NCBI GenBank assembly: GCA_030278955.1
Contig: JAOANR010000002.1
Coordinates: 13,009,982-13,073,981, forward strand
Length of the DNA: 64,000 nucleotides
Source: Hygrophila difformis
Lineage: Eukaryota > Streptophyta > Magnoliopsida > Lamiales > Acanthaceae
Direction: 5' to 3'
The notes beneath the pieces are model-generated. The model saw nothing but the letters and a program-made list of their open reading frames with translations, searched no databases and was not told the DNA's origin. Position 1 is the first letter of the stretch. Each line of letters opens with the position of its first letter. A program made the translations under genes and the position numbers. Positions 34,439 to 45,969 of this stretch are shown piece after piece.

Positions 34439-34931
34439 NNNNNNNNNNNNNNNNNNNNNNNNNNNNNNNNNNNNNNNNNNNNNNNNNNNNNNNNNNNNNN
34501 NNNNNNNNNNNNNNNNNNNNNNNNNNNNNNNNNNNNNNNNNNNNNNNNNNNNNNNNNNNNNNNNNNNNNNNNNNNNNNNNNNNNNNNNNNNNNNNNNNNN
34601 NNNNNNNNNNNNNNNNNNNNNNNNNNNNNNNNNNNNNNNNNNNNNNNNNNNNNNNNNNNNNNNNNNNNNNNNNNNNNNNNNNNNNNNNNNNNNNNNNNNN
34701 NNNNNNNNNNNNNNNNNNNNNNNNNNNNNNNNNNNNNNNNNNNNNNNNNNNNNNNNNNNNNNNNNNNNNNNNNNNNNNNNNNNNNNNNNNNNNNNNNNNN
34801 NNNNNNNNNNNNNNNNNNNNNNNNNNNNNNNNNNNNNNNNNNNNNNNNNNNNNNNNNNNNNNNNNNNNNNNNNNNNNNNNNNNNNNNNNNNNNNNNNNNN
34901 NNNNNNNNNNNNNNNNNNNNNNNNNNNNNNN
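34439..34931. other. assembly gap (N)
   Basis: 493 N bases. It falls between the integrase end of F and an 18-bp palindrome arm, so most of F pol may be hidden or its true size unknown. Confidence 0.99.
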
Positions 34932-34962
34932 AACCTCCCTTTAACAACCACCCTAAGGTAAG
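34932..34962. repeat. unclassified insert, left arm (18-bp inverted repeat)
   Basis: AACCTCCCTTTAACAACC (34932-34949) is the exact reverse complement of 45974-45991 on the other side of element E. The last five bases (34958-34962, GTAAG) are the left target duplication of E. Confidence 0.85.
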
Positions 34963-37900
34963 TGTAACACCCCGGATTTGATAACCCAGGCCGGGATGCC
35001 ACCGCCACACCTCCCTAGCAAGACACGGTTTCTCCGAGCTCACTAAAGAGATGTAAGGCTATGGTTTTTCAGGATTTAAAATATTCAAGTAGCCCATTCA
35101 TAGATAGTTTAAAAATACTGCATCAGAGTTGCAGCGAGAATATATATATAAGTACGCAGCGGAAGTAAAGTGTATGCAGCGGAATTTGAAATACAGGGCC
35201 GACATGGCCAAACCACGGGTTAAACAGACCCGTTCATGCAAGAAATAAATAATTAAGTGTCCAAATGATCCCCCAATGAATGATCATGCTTCGTACTCTG
35301 TAACAGAAAAAAATGAACAACGGGTTTTATCAGTATTATAAAATACTGAGTAAGTTAATCCTTACATGACAATAAAGGGGTTAGATTTTTAGTAATTAAG
35401 ATAAATCTTTTTGCCATGCATAAAAACATTTTAAAAAGATTGCGAAGATAATGCATACTTTAAAGACACATTTAAATCTCATAATTTAAAACTTAAGCAT
35501 GGGCAATTATTTAAGACATGATTTAAAAACATGATTAATGCTGTAAGTAAGTAAATAAAAATTTGAGCTTTAAAAATTTTCACCGATACGCCACTATCAA
35601 AACGATATTTAAATTTAGCCGGCAATCCGGCGGCCGCAGCCAATTTCGTAAAATCTGAGCTTTTTAATTTATTTCCCGTTACGCCATCATCTCAACAGTA
35701 TATAGCCGGTGATCCGGCGGCCTCAGCCAATTTCATAAGTAACATATCATCTAGCCGGTGATCCGGCGGCCGCAGCCGATACGCCATACCCAGTACCACT
35801 CCGTCGAGCCTCGAGTAACCCATACGGATACACTCGAGAGGGTAGGCAGTTGGTCTCTTGTGACCAAATACGCCATATCCAGTACCGCTCCGTCGAGCCT
35901 CGAGTAACCCATACGGATACACCCGAGAGGATAGGCCAAAATAATAACGGCAGATATCAATAGTAACAGTTAGCCGGTGATCCGGCGGCCTCAGCCAATT
36001 TCATAAGTAACATCTCATCTAGCCGGTGATCCGGCGGCCGCAGCCGATACGCCATACCCAGTACCACTCCGTCGAGCCTCGAGTAACCCATACGGATACA
36101 CTCGAGAGGGTAGGCAGTTGGTCTCTTGTGACCAAATATGCCATATCCAGTACCGCTCCGTCGAGCCTCGAGTAACCCATACGGATACACCCGAGAGGAT
36201 AGGCAAAAATATAAGTTGCCGTGTTGTTGATTTTTCGCGCGTGATAGTCATAGCCGTTTTGGCACAAATTGCACAATTAGGAGGGCACCCTGCAGAGCAC
36301 TCACCCCCTAAATTTTATGTAACCGATATTGTTTCAACTTTAGTATAACGGGATTTTCAAAAATATAGCTTTATCGTATCACGAGATTTCGATCGTTGTT
36401 TAAAAGATTTCAAAAATCGATCGATGTCACAGTTTACGCCTTTTCAGTTTAAAAATCCATCTCTTAGGCGATTGATCTGAAATTTTCACAGTAGCTCAAA
36501 AACATCTCAATGAACAACTTTCATGTTTTGAGTTTTTAGTAAAAACGATGGGAAGCATGTCAAAAATCAAGTTTTCTACTCAAATAGTATGCTGTCAGGA
36601 TTCAGGTTTGACACATCTCAAAGATTCGACTTTTTAACATATCAAATGAGCTTCAAAAATTCTGAAATTTGGTATGCACATACTAGACATGATTATATGC
36701 AACTTTTGTTTAGAACTCAAAGATTGAATCGGACTAGGAATGATAGAAATATGCTCATCAAGTTCGGTTAAGAAATCTGTGAACCTTTGAAAGTTCTTAA
36801 AACGCAGAATATGTCCGATTCGATTTGGGGTTTCAAAACTTGATGAAAATGCATGAAATTTTACAGAGGTATTCAAGACTCATAGATCTATAACTTTTGT
36901 TTAGATCATGAAGATTGGTTCGGACTAGAAATGATAGAAATAAGTTCATCAAGTTTGGTTAAGAAATCTGAAAATTTTTGAAAAGCCTAAAAACGCAGAA
37001 TATGTCCGACTTGATTTGGGGTACCAAGACTTGATGAAAAATTCTGAAATTTTTACACAATATAGCTTAAGATCTTAGGATCAAAATCTTAGTTTTGAGT
37101 TTTCAGGTTTGAACGCTCGAAGTAAGAGTTTTGTTCGGATTTCAGAAAATATGTAGATTGGGGTTTTTAGGTTCGATTTTAATGTTTCGTTTAAGATTCA
37201 ATGTTTCGGATGTCTTCAAACCACCCGTATTGATATGTAAGTTATCAACTTACAGAGAGTGAGTTCCTTGAACGTTCTAAGGTTGATCGATTTGTCCAAA
37301 ATCGCCACGAACGAATCTACGCAACACGTTCTTCTTCTCCTTTGGCTACGAACGTGTTTGTAAGTAAAGATTCGTAAGTTAGAAGGTTGATTATGATCTT
37401 AAAACAATAAGGAAACTTGATTGACACCTTACCAACAATCCAATGCTTGCAAATCCTTGATCTCCTCACTACCTTGGTAGGATTTGGTTGCCGGAATGTT
37501 CGCCGGAAGTTCGCCGGAAGGTGTTTGGCTTAGAGAGAGTTTTTGGAGAGTTTGGGAGTGGATGATTGATTAGAATGGCTGAAAATGGAGGTATGATTGA
37601 GTACATAACGTCCAAATGATGTTCCCTCCCGTGATAGATCGGATTCCCAACCTTGGGGTCAAGGAATTTGGCAAGAAAGTCGCCAAAACGCGACAATGGC
37701 TGTTGTCAGGACGTTGGCGCGGGGTTGGCGCGCGAATCGGCCAAGGTCCGCGCCGGGTGCGCGCCACCCAAAACACGACAATCGTCGACGCGGCGATGGC
37801 GCGGGGTTGGCGCGCCTTTTGGCTAAACCCCGCGCGGACAGCGCGCCACTCTCGCCTGGACTTCGGTCCGGGCGGGGTCGTGCGATCCGTCGTGCTTTTC

Positions 37901-38336
37901 CTCCTCTCTTTCGGACTTCCATCCTCTTACGTTTTCGGGCTCGATTTTTCGGGTCATTCTCGGGTCATAAATTCTTATCTTAAGTTTATCTCGGCTCAAA
38001 TGAATTTCATGTTAAAATCTTAAGTCCGTCGGTCTCGGTTTCGTCGGCTTCCAATTCGTCGTCTTTTTATTCCCGTGTAATTCGACTTCACGGGTTCTTG
38101 GAATTAAAATTCTTTTCCTTTATAAACTTAACTCCAATTATTTTTACTCAATTCATGGAATGTCTTCGGGCTTCCTTTCCCTCTTTTATTCCATTTCGAA
38201 TTTAAATCTATCGGCGTTTCATTTCCGAGCAATAATTTATTGTGATAAATTATTTTCTTCTTCTCGGAAATATTTCAACATTGATCGGAATAAATTTTTA
38301 TTCCCTTGGACGTTGATAAAAATCTGGGGTGTTACA
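34963..38336 (-). repeat. element E left LTR (3' LTR), 3374 bp
   Basis: TGTAACACCCCGG to GGGTGTTACA. It contains a 268-bp tandem duplication (35703-36205) and a GC-rich CpG block (37720-37870). Confidence 0.95.
35703..36205. repeat. 268-bp tandem duplication in element E LTR
   Basis: The unit starting TAGCCGGTGATCCGGCGGCC at 35703 repeats at 35971. Inside each unit a sub-repeat of about 85 bp (from ATACGCCATA to GAGAGG) occurs twice. The same arrangement is in the right LTR at 43336-43838. Confidence 0.9.
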
Positions 38337-38671
38337 CTCTCCCCCCCTTAAGAATCAACTTCGTCCTCGAAGTTGTGCTTCGGCTTTTCTCGCGCGAAGA
38401 GTTATGGTCCTTTTTGTTTACTATTTGCGATGTTGTGTTATTGAATTATTGTTCGATTGTTGATCGTCGTTTGTTGTTTGACTGTTGTTTGATTATTGTT
38501 TGATGTCTGATTATTGTTTGATTATTGTTTGATTATTGTTTGACTGAACCCAGAATTGAAATTTCCAAGTTGCCTACGTACCCTGTGAAGGGATCAAGTC
38601 ATTACGTAGTTCAAAATAATTTGAATTTGTTTTTCCTCGGGTGTTACATCCTCCCCCCCTTAAGAATACAG
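38337..38671 (-). other. element E polypurine tract and 3' interior
   Basis: The minus strand reads CTTAAGGGGGGGGAGAG directly against the LTR (38337-38353), a strong polypurine tract. A run of TTGTTTGATTATTG-type repeats at 38440-38545 and a second C-rich stretch at 38652-38660 follow. Confidence 0.85.
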
Positions 38672-39155
38672 TTATGTTCCCATAACTGTGGTCCGGTCGT
38701 TTTTGAAGAGGGTAGGGTAACGTTGTCGCACGTTGGCTTCCAATTCCCAGGTTGTCGTTTCACTTTCATGGTTCGACCAAAGAACCTTGACCATTCTCAT
38801 GGTTTTGTTCCTTGTTACTCTCTCCTTAACATCGAGTAATTGTACCGGAATTTCCTCATAGCTCAAGTCATCCTCCAATTTAATTCCTTCCGGTTGGAAT
38901 ACATGGGTCGGATCGTGCGCATACTTCTTCAATTGTGATATGTGGGACACATTGTGAACTCTAGCCAATTGTGGCGGTAAGACTAGACGATATGCTAGAT
39001 TCCCGACCTTTATTAGAATTTCATAAGGTCCTATATTCCGAGGACTTAGCTTTCCCCGTTTGCCAAAATGCATCACCCCCTTCATCGGTGATATCTTTAA
39101 CATGTCCTTATCTACGACTTGAAATTCTATGTCTTGCCGTTTCACACGCTTAGGT
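38672..39155 (-). pseudogene. element E integrase C-terminus with chromodomain (fragment)
   Basis: About 155 codons aligned with the end of element C integrase: the LKISPMKGVMHFGKRGKLSP block, HISQLKKYAHDPTHV, and a chromodomain-like YEEIPVQLLDVKERVTRNK..VKVLWSNHESE..TWELE. The catalytic core is absent. Homology stops near 39155, where the carried segment begins. Confidence 0.9.
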
Positions 39156-39193
39156 GCACACGTATTTTGTAGAGCAGAGGAGGAGTAAATAAA

Positions 39194-39298
39194 TTATTTT
39201 TATTTTTATTTTTATTTTTATTTTTATATATATATATATTTTTTTTTTTTATTTTATTTTATTTTATTTTATTTTATTTTTTTTTTTTTTTTATTATT
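39194..39298. repeat. ATTTT microsatellite
   Basis: Runs of TTTTA repeats with a central TA tract, at the border between the integrase fragment and the antisense gene. Confidence 0.95.
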
Positions 39299-39370
39299 CT
39301 TGACCCGCGCGGGGTCCGCGCGGGTTTTGGGGGTTTCCCGCGCCGGGTCCGCGCGGCGCCCCCAGAGGCA

Positions 39371-39379
39371 GTAAATAGG
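39371..39379 (+). promoter_or_regulatory. candidate TATA box of the antisense gene
   Basis: GTAAATAGG on the plus strand between two GC-rich palindromic blocks (39303-39360 and 39382-39400). A CT-rich leader and a splice donor at 39501 follow. Confidence 0.45.
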
Positions 39380-39500
39380 GCTCGCGCGGGGCGCGAGCCA
39401 TTTACCCCTTTCCCCTTCCGAAATTTCTCCCAACTTCCTCTCAAATTCGTCTCCTCGTGCTCGGATTCTCCTAGTTCCGACTTCGATTTCTCTTTGTAAG

Positions 39501-40125
39501 GTATGTATCTTCTATTTTCACTTGTCAATTTCAAGTTTTATGCCTTGATTTGTTAGAATTTGATTGAATTGAGGAATTAGGGTTTTGGCATGTAAATTGG
39601 GGTTTTGAAGTTTTCGGCTTAATTCTCGCGAATTAGTGGTTGTATGTAGTACTTTGGTGCCATTTCTATTGTTTAGGAAATATTGGTATGTGTATATATG
39701 TTTAAGTTGTGGAATTTCTTGCTAGAACTTGGATTTTTAGGGGAACTATGAAATTTTCGATTTTGTTGGTGTTATTGGTGTAAAAGTGGTTTCGTTGGTG
39801 TTGTTCGTTGACACTAGTGATTATGATTTGTTGTTCAAGCAATTGTTTGGTTTTGTGGTTAATTGCCATGTGTTTACAACATATTTTTGAACTTAATATA
39901 TTGCGCACACAAGGTGTTCGACAGAATGCCACAATGGGTTTTTGAATTTGTTTGGGCACATTCCTTGGTTTGATTCTCTCCCAATATGTATTGGCAAACT
40001 ATTGGGTCTAAATTCCTCCTAGATTTTCCCCGTTGGAACTTCATTTTTATGATGTCTTTATGTATTTTTGCTTGTGAATTGATGTGTTGAAAATTAGTCT
40101 TACCCTTGATATTGGGTGTTCGCAG
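39501..40125 (+). other. predicted 5' intron of the antisense gene
   Basis: Donor AAG|GTATGT at 39500/39501 and acceptor TTCGCAG|G at 40125/40126, 625 bp, T-rich (about 40% T). It lies in the 5' untranslated region just before the ATG. Being antisense to the element RNA, it would escape splicing during retrotransposition. Confidence 0.65.
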
Positions 40126-40126
40126 G

Positions 40127-41512
40127 ATGTTTCTTTTTCTGTGGTTTATCTTGGCATTCCTTATGGTCCTTCCGGGGGCCAAGAGACGGGCTTCTCGACT
40201 TGATTCTGCTGGCCCTAGCACTGCCGCTCCGGGGATGCCGGATGGTGATGATAGCGACGGCGATGACGGCAGTGAGTCCGAGGAGGACGAGGAGCGAGAG
40301 CCGAGGCTCAGGGGTCTCCCTTACGAGGTACGTCCTCGCCGGCATGATCGGTTCCGTTTCCATACGATGGCCTCCCAGGACTTCTATTTCGACGAGCTTC
40401 GTCGGAAGAGGGCTTACGTTCCCGAGCGAGGCTTGTATCCCGATCATATGGGCGATGACCGGATCAGTGTCGTGTTGGGGCATCTCCAGTGGACCGGTCT
40501 TGCACATCCTCCCGAGGGCGTTGCCTCCGGCTATCTAGCCATGGAGGTTATCGCCAACATCAGTGGTCTTGGGGTAGACGACGACCTCTCTCGAGTCTGG
40601 GTTCGTGGTCGCTACTTAGACTTCAGTGCTCGGGCGATTAACACCTATTTCGGCCTTCCAGATGATGGCGCGTTCCGACCGCAGCCAGAGGGTCGGGTTT
40701 ATGCCCCTGCCTGGGGTGTCTTGTGTACCGAGGTACCCCCGCGGACTGGGGAACCCCACGAGTTGCGACTGACATCTTTGGATGCCCATTGGCGTGTACT
40801 TGCCCAGCTTTGGTTAGGACGCATCCGGCCGATCACCCGTAGTCATATCGTCATAGATCACGTCTTCGAGACTATCTGCTTTATCGCGCGGGGTGGCCGG
40901 GTAAATGTGGGCGCTTGCATTGCGGACAACCTGAGGGGTTTACGACGGGGGCGAGGGAGTAGGGTGATTACTCATGCACACCTCATTTGTGGCTTGTGCG
41001 CTGCCCAGGGGATCCGCACGTCTCCCGAGACGGACCCCTATCCCTTAGCTCCAGGTGAGCACTACCGTGTTCCGTCTTATGCCGCCCGGCGCAGCACCTT
41101 GCGTCGTGGAGCGCCTCGGGCTATACTGCACCCGCATCCTGAGGATGGTGGTTTGATCTTAGTTGTTCCTCCTGAGCGACCACTTCCTCCTCCTGTGGTT
41201 CCACAGCAGGGCGTGGTTCCACCGCGGGGTCAGGACATGACGCAGATGCTCCAGATGATGCAGGAGATGCGCATCAGTATGGATGCCGGGTTTGCAGCTG
41301 GGCAGGCTCGCTATGACGCTTTGGATTTTAGGATGGATCACTATCAGGATCGCTTTGACGCCTTAGATGCTAGGATGGATCTGTATCAGGATCGTATGGA
41401 CACGCTCACTGTGAGACAGGCGGAGCAGCAGGCCACATTGACGGACATGTACGCCTACATGCGTCAGATGGATGACTACATGCGTCGCCGGTTCCCTCCT
41501 CCTGATCAGTGA
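40127..41512 (+). CDS. putative plant transposon protein (Transposase_32 / PF20167-like), antisense within element E
   Basis: An intact frame of 461 codons. The ATG at 40127 lies one base after the predicted splice acceptor. The first residues are hydrophobic (MFLFLWFILAFLMVLPG), resembling a signal or anchor; they might instead be mis-assigned leader. A Ser/Asp/Glu-rich stretch follows, then the family's core: an ERGLYPDHMG block, VWVRGRYLDFSARAINTYFG and RVLAQLWLGRIRPITRSHIV. The C-terminal 100 residues are a predicted coiled coil with repeated DALDxRMDxYQDR units. The family occurs widely in plant repeats; its biochemical function is unknown. Its CDS has high GC at third positions, unlike the AT-rich element around it, which suggests capture. 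The family call is from memory of its motifs. Confidence 0.75.
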   Translation: MFLFLWFILAFLMVLPGAKRRASRLDSAGPSTAAPGMPDGDDSDGDDGSESEEDEEREPRLRGLPYEVRPRRHDRFRFHTMASQDFYFDELRRKRAYVPERGLYPDHMGDDRISVVLGHLQWTGLAHPPEGVASGYLAMEVIANISGLGVDDDLSRVWVRGRYLDFSARAINTYFGLPDDGAFRPQPEGRVYAPAWGVLCTEVPPRTGEPHELRLTSLDAHWRVLAQLWLGRIRPITRSHIVIDHVFETICFIARGGRVNVGACIADNLRGLRRGRGSRVITHAHLICGLCAAQGIRTSPETDPYPLAPGEHYRVPSYAARRSTLRRGAPRAILHPHPEDGGLILVVPPERPLPPPVVPQQGVVPPRGQDMTQMLQMMQEMRISMDAGFAAGQARYDALDFRMDHYQDRFDALDARMDLYQDRMDTLTVRQAEQQATLTDMYAYMRQMDDYMRRRFPPPDQ

Positions 41513-41811
41513 CTCTATGCTTCCCGTTTATGTTTTATCTAGACTCGTGTTAGCAGCTGTTGGTTTAGTATTTCCCATTTGTGTTTTCAGTTAGACTTGG
41601 TTTGGTATTTCTTTTAGGATGTTGTACTGTGGCGTTATTCTGATTCTGTGCATATCTCTGTTTGCACTGCATAGTTGATGCATCGTGTGTTTTTATGTTT
41701 TTTATAATTTCGGATTTAAATCTAAATAGATAAATCTTGCATTTTATTTCCTTAAAAGGAATTTCTAGTACAAGTGATAGGATATACCAAAATAGGATTC
41801 TCCTATCGTTT
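41513..41811. other. 3' flank of the antisense gene
   Basis: T-rich, with no frame. It probably contains the gene's 3' untranslated region and the downstream border of the carried segment. Confidence 0.5.
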
Positions 41812-42138
41812 CTAGGCGTCCTCCGGCACAGTGGTGGGATCCTCCTCCGGATCTTCCTCCACTGGACTTGACGGTAGTAGGTTATCGAAAATGTGGTTCA
41901 AGTCATCCCCATGAGCATCAACAAGCTCTTTTAAACATAGATTTTGTGTAGTAAGGGTTTGGATTTGGTCTTCGAGTTGGTTTATGCGGTGGTGGTCCGC
42001 TTCTCTTAAGTTTCCCATATGGTGCAGATTTGCCTCCAATTGGGCCATACGATGTTCCATTTGTTGTATGGTTTGTTGGGAATCAAAGTGAGCGTTCATC
42101 ATTTTGATCATTAAGTTCATCATGTCTTGGTTAGCCAT
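41812..42138 (-). CDS. small coiled-coil leader ORF of element E
   Basis: 108 codons from ATG 42138, between the primer site and the expected gag position. The N-terminal half is Met/Gln/His-rich with heptad spacing (MMNLMIKMM, MEHRMAQLEANLHHMG, INQLEDQIQTL), a likely coiled coil. The C-terminus is acidic (EEDPEEDP). A homologue of 111 codons is at the same place in element C (56643-56978). In the 24-codon core (41977-42048 versus 56817-56888) ten codons differ and every difference is synonymous. I know no named domain. Confidence 0.75.
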   Translation of the reverse strand: MANQDMMNLMIKMMNAHFDSQQTIQQMEHRMAQLEANLHHMGNLREADHHRINQLEDQIQTLTTQNLCLKELVDAHGDDLNHIFDNLLPSSPVEEDPEEDPTTVPEDA

Positions 42139-42580
42139 CTAGCGCAAGAAAAAGATCTAGGTTACAATATAACGCTTCTAGGTTCTCTAAGGTATAGGAA
42201 TGCAATATGCACATGTAGTGATGATCCCCCCGAAAAAAAAATTTTATGCATATATTTATTTATCCATGGGTTTTAAAAATAAATTTATTCCATGGATAGA
42301 TTAAAATAAGGATAAAAGATTTGGGCCACTATATTGGGCCGAAAGAAATAATGTATTTGGGCTTTAAATAAAAACAAGGCTATTGGGCCAAGATAATTTC
42401 TTGGGCCTCTAAAAAAAATTTTTGGGCTAAAAATTTGGGCTTTAACTTCAAAATAATAATTGGGATCTTTAAAACATATTACTAGTTTAGAAATGATAAC
42501 TTTAAAAATAATAATACTTGAAAATAATAGTTTTAAAAATATTCCGAACTCTTTAAAATAGTAGTTTTAAAATAGTCTGG
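42139..42580 (-). other. element E leader with C/G homopolymer
   Basis: AT-rich leader that shares phrases with the leaders of F and C, including TTCTAGGTTCTCTAAGGTATAG and a C-run (about 42226-42231). Confidence 0.7.
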
Positions 42581-42592
42581 GCTCTGATACCA
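42581..42592 (-). promoter_or_regulatory. primer binding site, initiator tRNA-Met
   Basis: The plus strand reads GCTCTGATACCA, i.e. TGGTATCAGAGC in the element RNA, complementary to the 3' end of plant initiator tRNA-Met. Three bases separate it from the LTR. Confidence 0.93.
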
Positions 42593-42595
42593 TTC

Positions 42596-45500
42596 TGTAA
42601 CACCCCGGATTTGATAACCCAGGCCGGGATGCCACCGCCACACCTCCCTAGCAAGACACGGTTTCTCCGAGCTCACTAAAGAGATGTAAGGCTATGGTTT
42701 TTCAGGATTTAAAATATTCAAGTAGCCCATTCATAGATAGTTTAAAAATACTGCATCAGAGTTGCAGCGAGAATATATATATAAGTACGCAGCGGAAGTA
42801 AAGTGTATGCAGCGGAATTTGAAATACAGGGCCGACATGGCCAAACCACGGGTTAAACAGACCCGTTCATGCAAGAAATAAATAATTAAGTGTCCAAATG
42901 ATCCCCCAATGAATGATCATGCTTCGTACTCTGTAACAGAAAAAAATGAACAACGGGTTTTATCAGTATTATAAAATACTGAGTAAGTTAATCCTTACAT
43001 GACAATAAAGGGGTTAGATTTTTAGTAATTAAGATAAATCTTTTTGCCATGCATAAAAACATTTTAAAAAGATTGCGAAGATAATGCATACTTTAAAGAC
43101 ACATTTAAATCTCATAATTTAAAACTTAAGCATGGGCAATTATTTAAGACATGATTTAAAAACATGATTAATGCTGTAAGTAAGTAAATAAAAATTTGAG
43201 CTTTAAAAATTTTCACCGATACGCCACTATCAAAACGATATTTAAATTTAGCCGGCAATCCGGCGGCCGCAGCCAATTTCGTAAAATCTGAGCTTTTTAA
43301 TTTATTTCCCGTTACGCCATCATCTCAACAGTATATAGCCGGTGATCCGGCGGCCTCAGCCAATTTCATAAGTAACATATCATCTAGCCGGTGATCCGGC
43401 GGCCGCAGCCGATACGCCATACCCAGTACCACTCCGTCGAGCCTCGAGTAACCCATACGGATACACTCGAGAGGGTAGGCAGTTGGTCTCTTGTGACCAA
43501 ATACGCCATATCCAGTACCGCTCCGTCGAGCCTCGAGTAACCCATACGGATACACCCGAGAGGATAGGCCAAAATAATAACGACAGATATCAATAGTAAC
43601 AGTTAGCCGGTGATCCGGCGGCCTCAGCCAATTTCATAAGTAACATCTCATCTAGCCGGTGATCCGGCGGCCGCAGCCGATACGCCATACCCAGTACCAC
43701 TCCGTCGAGCCTCGAGTAACCCATACGGATACACTCGAGAGGGTAGGCAGTTGGTCTCTTGTGACCAAATATGCCATATCCAGTACCGCTCCGTCGAGCC
43801 TCGAGTAACCCATACGGATACACCCGAGAGGATAGGCAAAAATATAAGTTGCCGTGTTGTTGATTTTTCGCGCGTGATAGTCATAGCCATTTTGGCACAA
43901 ATTGCACAATTAGGAGGGCACCCTGCAGAGCACTCACCCCCTAAATTTTATGTAACCGATATTGTTTCAACTTTAGTATAACGGGATTTTCAAAAATATA
44001 GCTTTATCGTATCACGAGATTTCGATCGTTGTTTAAAAGATTTCAAAAATCGATCGATGTCACAGTTTACGCCTTTTCAGTTTAAAAATCCATCTCTTAG
44101 GCGATTGATCTGAAATTTTCACAGTAGCTCAAAAACATCTCAATGAACAACTTTCATGTTTTGAGTTTTTAGTAAAAACGATGGGAAGCATGTCAAAAAT
44201 CAAGTTTTCTACTCAAATAGTATGCTGTCAGGATTCAGGTTTGACACATCTCAAAGATTCGACTTTTTAACATATCAAATGAGCTTCAAAAATTCTGAAA
44301 TTTGGTATGCACATACTAGACATGATTATATGCAACTTTTGTTTAGAACTCAAAGATTGAATCGGACTAGGAATGATAGAAATATGCTCATCAAGTTCGG
44401 TTAAGAAATCTGTGAACCTTTGAAAGTTCTTAAAACGCAGAATATGTCCGATTCGATTTGGGGTTTCAAAACTTGATGAAAATGCATGAAATTTTACAGA
44501 GGTATTCAAGACTCATAGATCTATAACTTTTGTTTAGATCATGAAGATTGGTTCGGACTAGAAATGATAGAAATAAGTTCATCAAGTTTGGTTAAGAAAT
44601 CTGAAAATTTTTGAAAAGCCTAAAAACGCAGAATATGTCCGACTTGATTTGGGGTACCAAGACTTGATGAAAAATTCTGAAATTTTTACACAATATAGCT
44701 TAAGATCTTAGGATCAAAATCTTAGTTTTGAGTTTTCAGGTTTGAACGCTCGAAGTAAGAGTTTTGTTCGGATTTCAGAAAATATGTAGATTGGGGTTTT
44801 TAGGTTCGATTTTAATGTTTCGTTTAAGATTCAATGTTTCGGATGTCTTCAAACCACCCGTATTGATATGTAAGTTATCAACTTACAGAGAGTGAGTTCC
44901 TTGAACGTTCTAAGGTTGATCGATTTGTCCAAAATCGCCACGAACGAATCTACGCAACACGTTCTTCTTCTCCTTTGGCTACGAACGTGTTTGTAAGTAA
45001 AGATTCGTAAGTTAGAAGGTTGATTATGATCTTAAAACAATAAGGAAACTTGATTGACACCTTACCAACAATCCAATGCTTGCAAATCCTTGATCTCCTC
45101 ACTACCTTGGTAGGATTTGGTTGCCGGAATGTTCGCCGGAAGTTCGCCGGAAGGTGTTTGGCTTAGAGAGAGTTTTTGGAGAGTTTGGGAGTGGATGATT
45201 GATTAGAATGGCTGAAAATGGAGGTATGATTGAGTACATAACGTCCAAATGATGTTCCCTCCCGTGATAGATCGGATTCCCAACCTTGGGGTCAAGGAAT
45301 TTGGCAAGAAAGTCGCCAAAACGCGACAATGGCTGTTGTCAGGACGTTGGCGCGGGGTTGGCGCGCGAATCGGCCAAGGTCCGCGCCGGGTGCGCGCCAC
45401 CCAAAACACGACAATCGTCGACGCGGCGATGGCGCGGGGTTGGCGCGCCTTTTGGCTAAACCCCGCGCGGACAGCGCGCCACTCTCGCCTGGACTTCGGT

Positions 45501-45969
45501 CCGGGCGGGGTCGTGCGATCCGTCGTGCTTTTCCTCCTCTCTTTCGGACTTCCATCCTCTTACGTTTTCGGGCTCGATTTTTCGGGTCATTCTCGGGTCA
45601 TAAATTCTTATCTTAAGTTTATCTCGGCTCAAATGAATTTCATGTTAAAATCTTAAGTCCGTCGGTCTCGGTTTCGTCGGCTTCCAATTCGTCGTCTTTT
45701 TATTCCCGTGTAATTCGACTTCACGGGTTCTTGGAATTAAAATTCTTTTCCTTTATAAACTTAACTCCAATTATTTTTACTCAATTCATGGAATGTCTTC
45801 GGGCTTCCTTTCCCTCTTTTATTCCATTTCGAATTTAAATCTATCGGCGTTTCATTTCCGAGCAATAATTTATTGTGATAAATTATTTTCTTCTTCTCGG
45901 AAATATTTCAACATTGATCGGAATAAATTTTTATTCCCTTGGACGTTGATAAAAATCTGGGGTGTTACA
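42596..45969 (-). repeat. element E right LTR (5' LTR), 3374 bp
   Basis: Identical to 34963-38336 except at 43583 and 43889 by eye comparison. Confidence 0.95.

Larger units (their letters stand above)
34963..45969 (-). mobile_element. element E: young, gene-carrying Tekay-derived LTR element, 11.0 kb
   Basis: Both LTRs are 3374 bp and I found only two differences (35950 G versus 43583 A; 36256 G versus 43889 A), so insertion was recent. The duplication GTAAG flanks it (34958-34962 and 45970-45974). In element order: LTR, initiator-tRNA-Met primer site, small leader ORF, then an antisense Transposase_32-type gene with intron where gag and most of pol should be, then the integrase C-terminus, polypurine tract and LTR. 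It has no protease, RT or RNase H, so it must have been mobilised by another element's proteins. Confidence 0.92.

Noticed and set aside
34376..35043. Frames of about 200 codons at 34376-35043
   Set aside because: They consist almost entirely of N.
35692..36276. Repeated frames such as MYPYGLLEARRSG in element E LTRs
   Set aside because: They arise from the tandem LTR repeat read in several frames; no gene.
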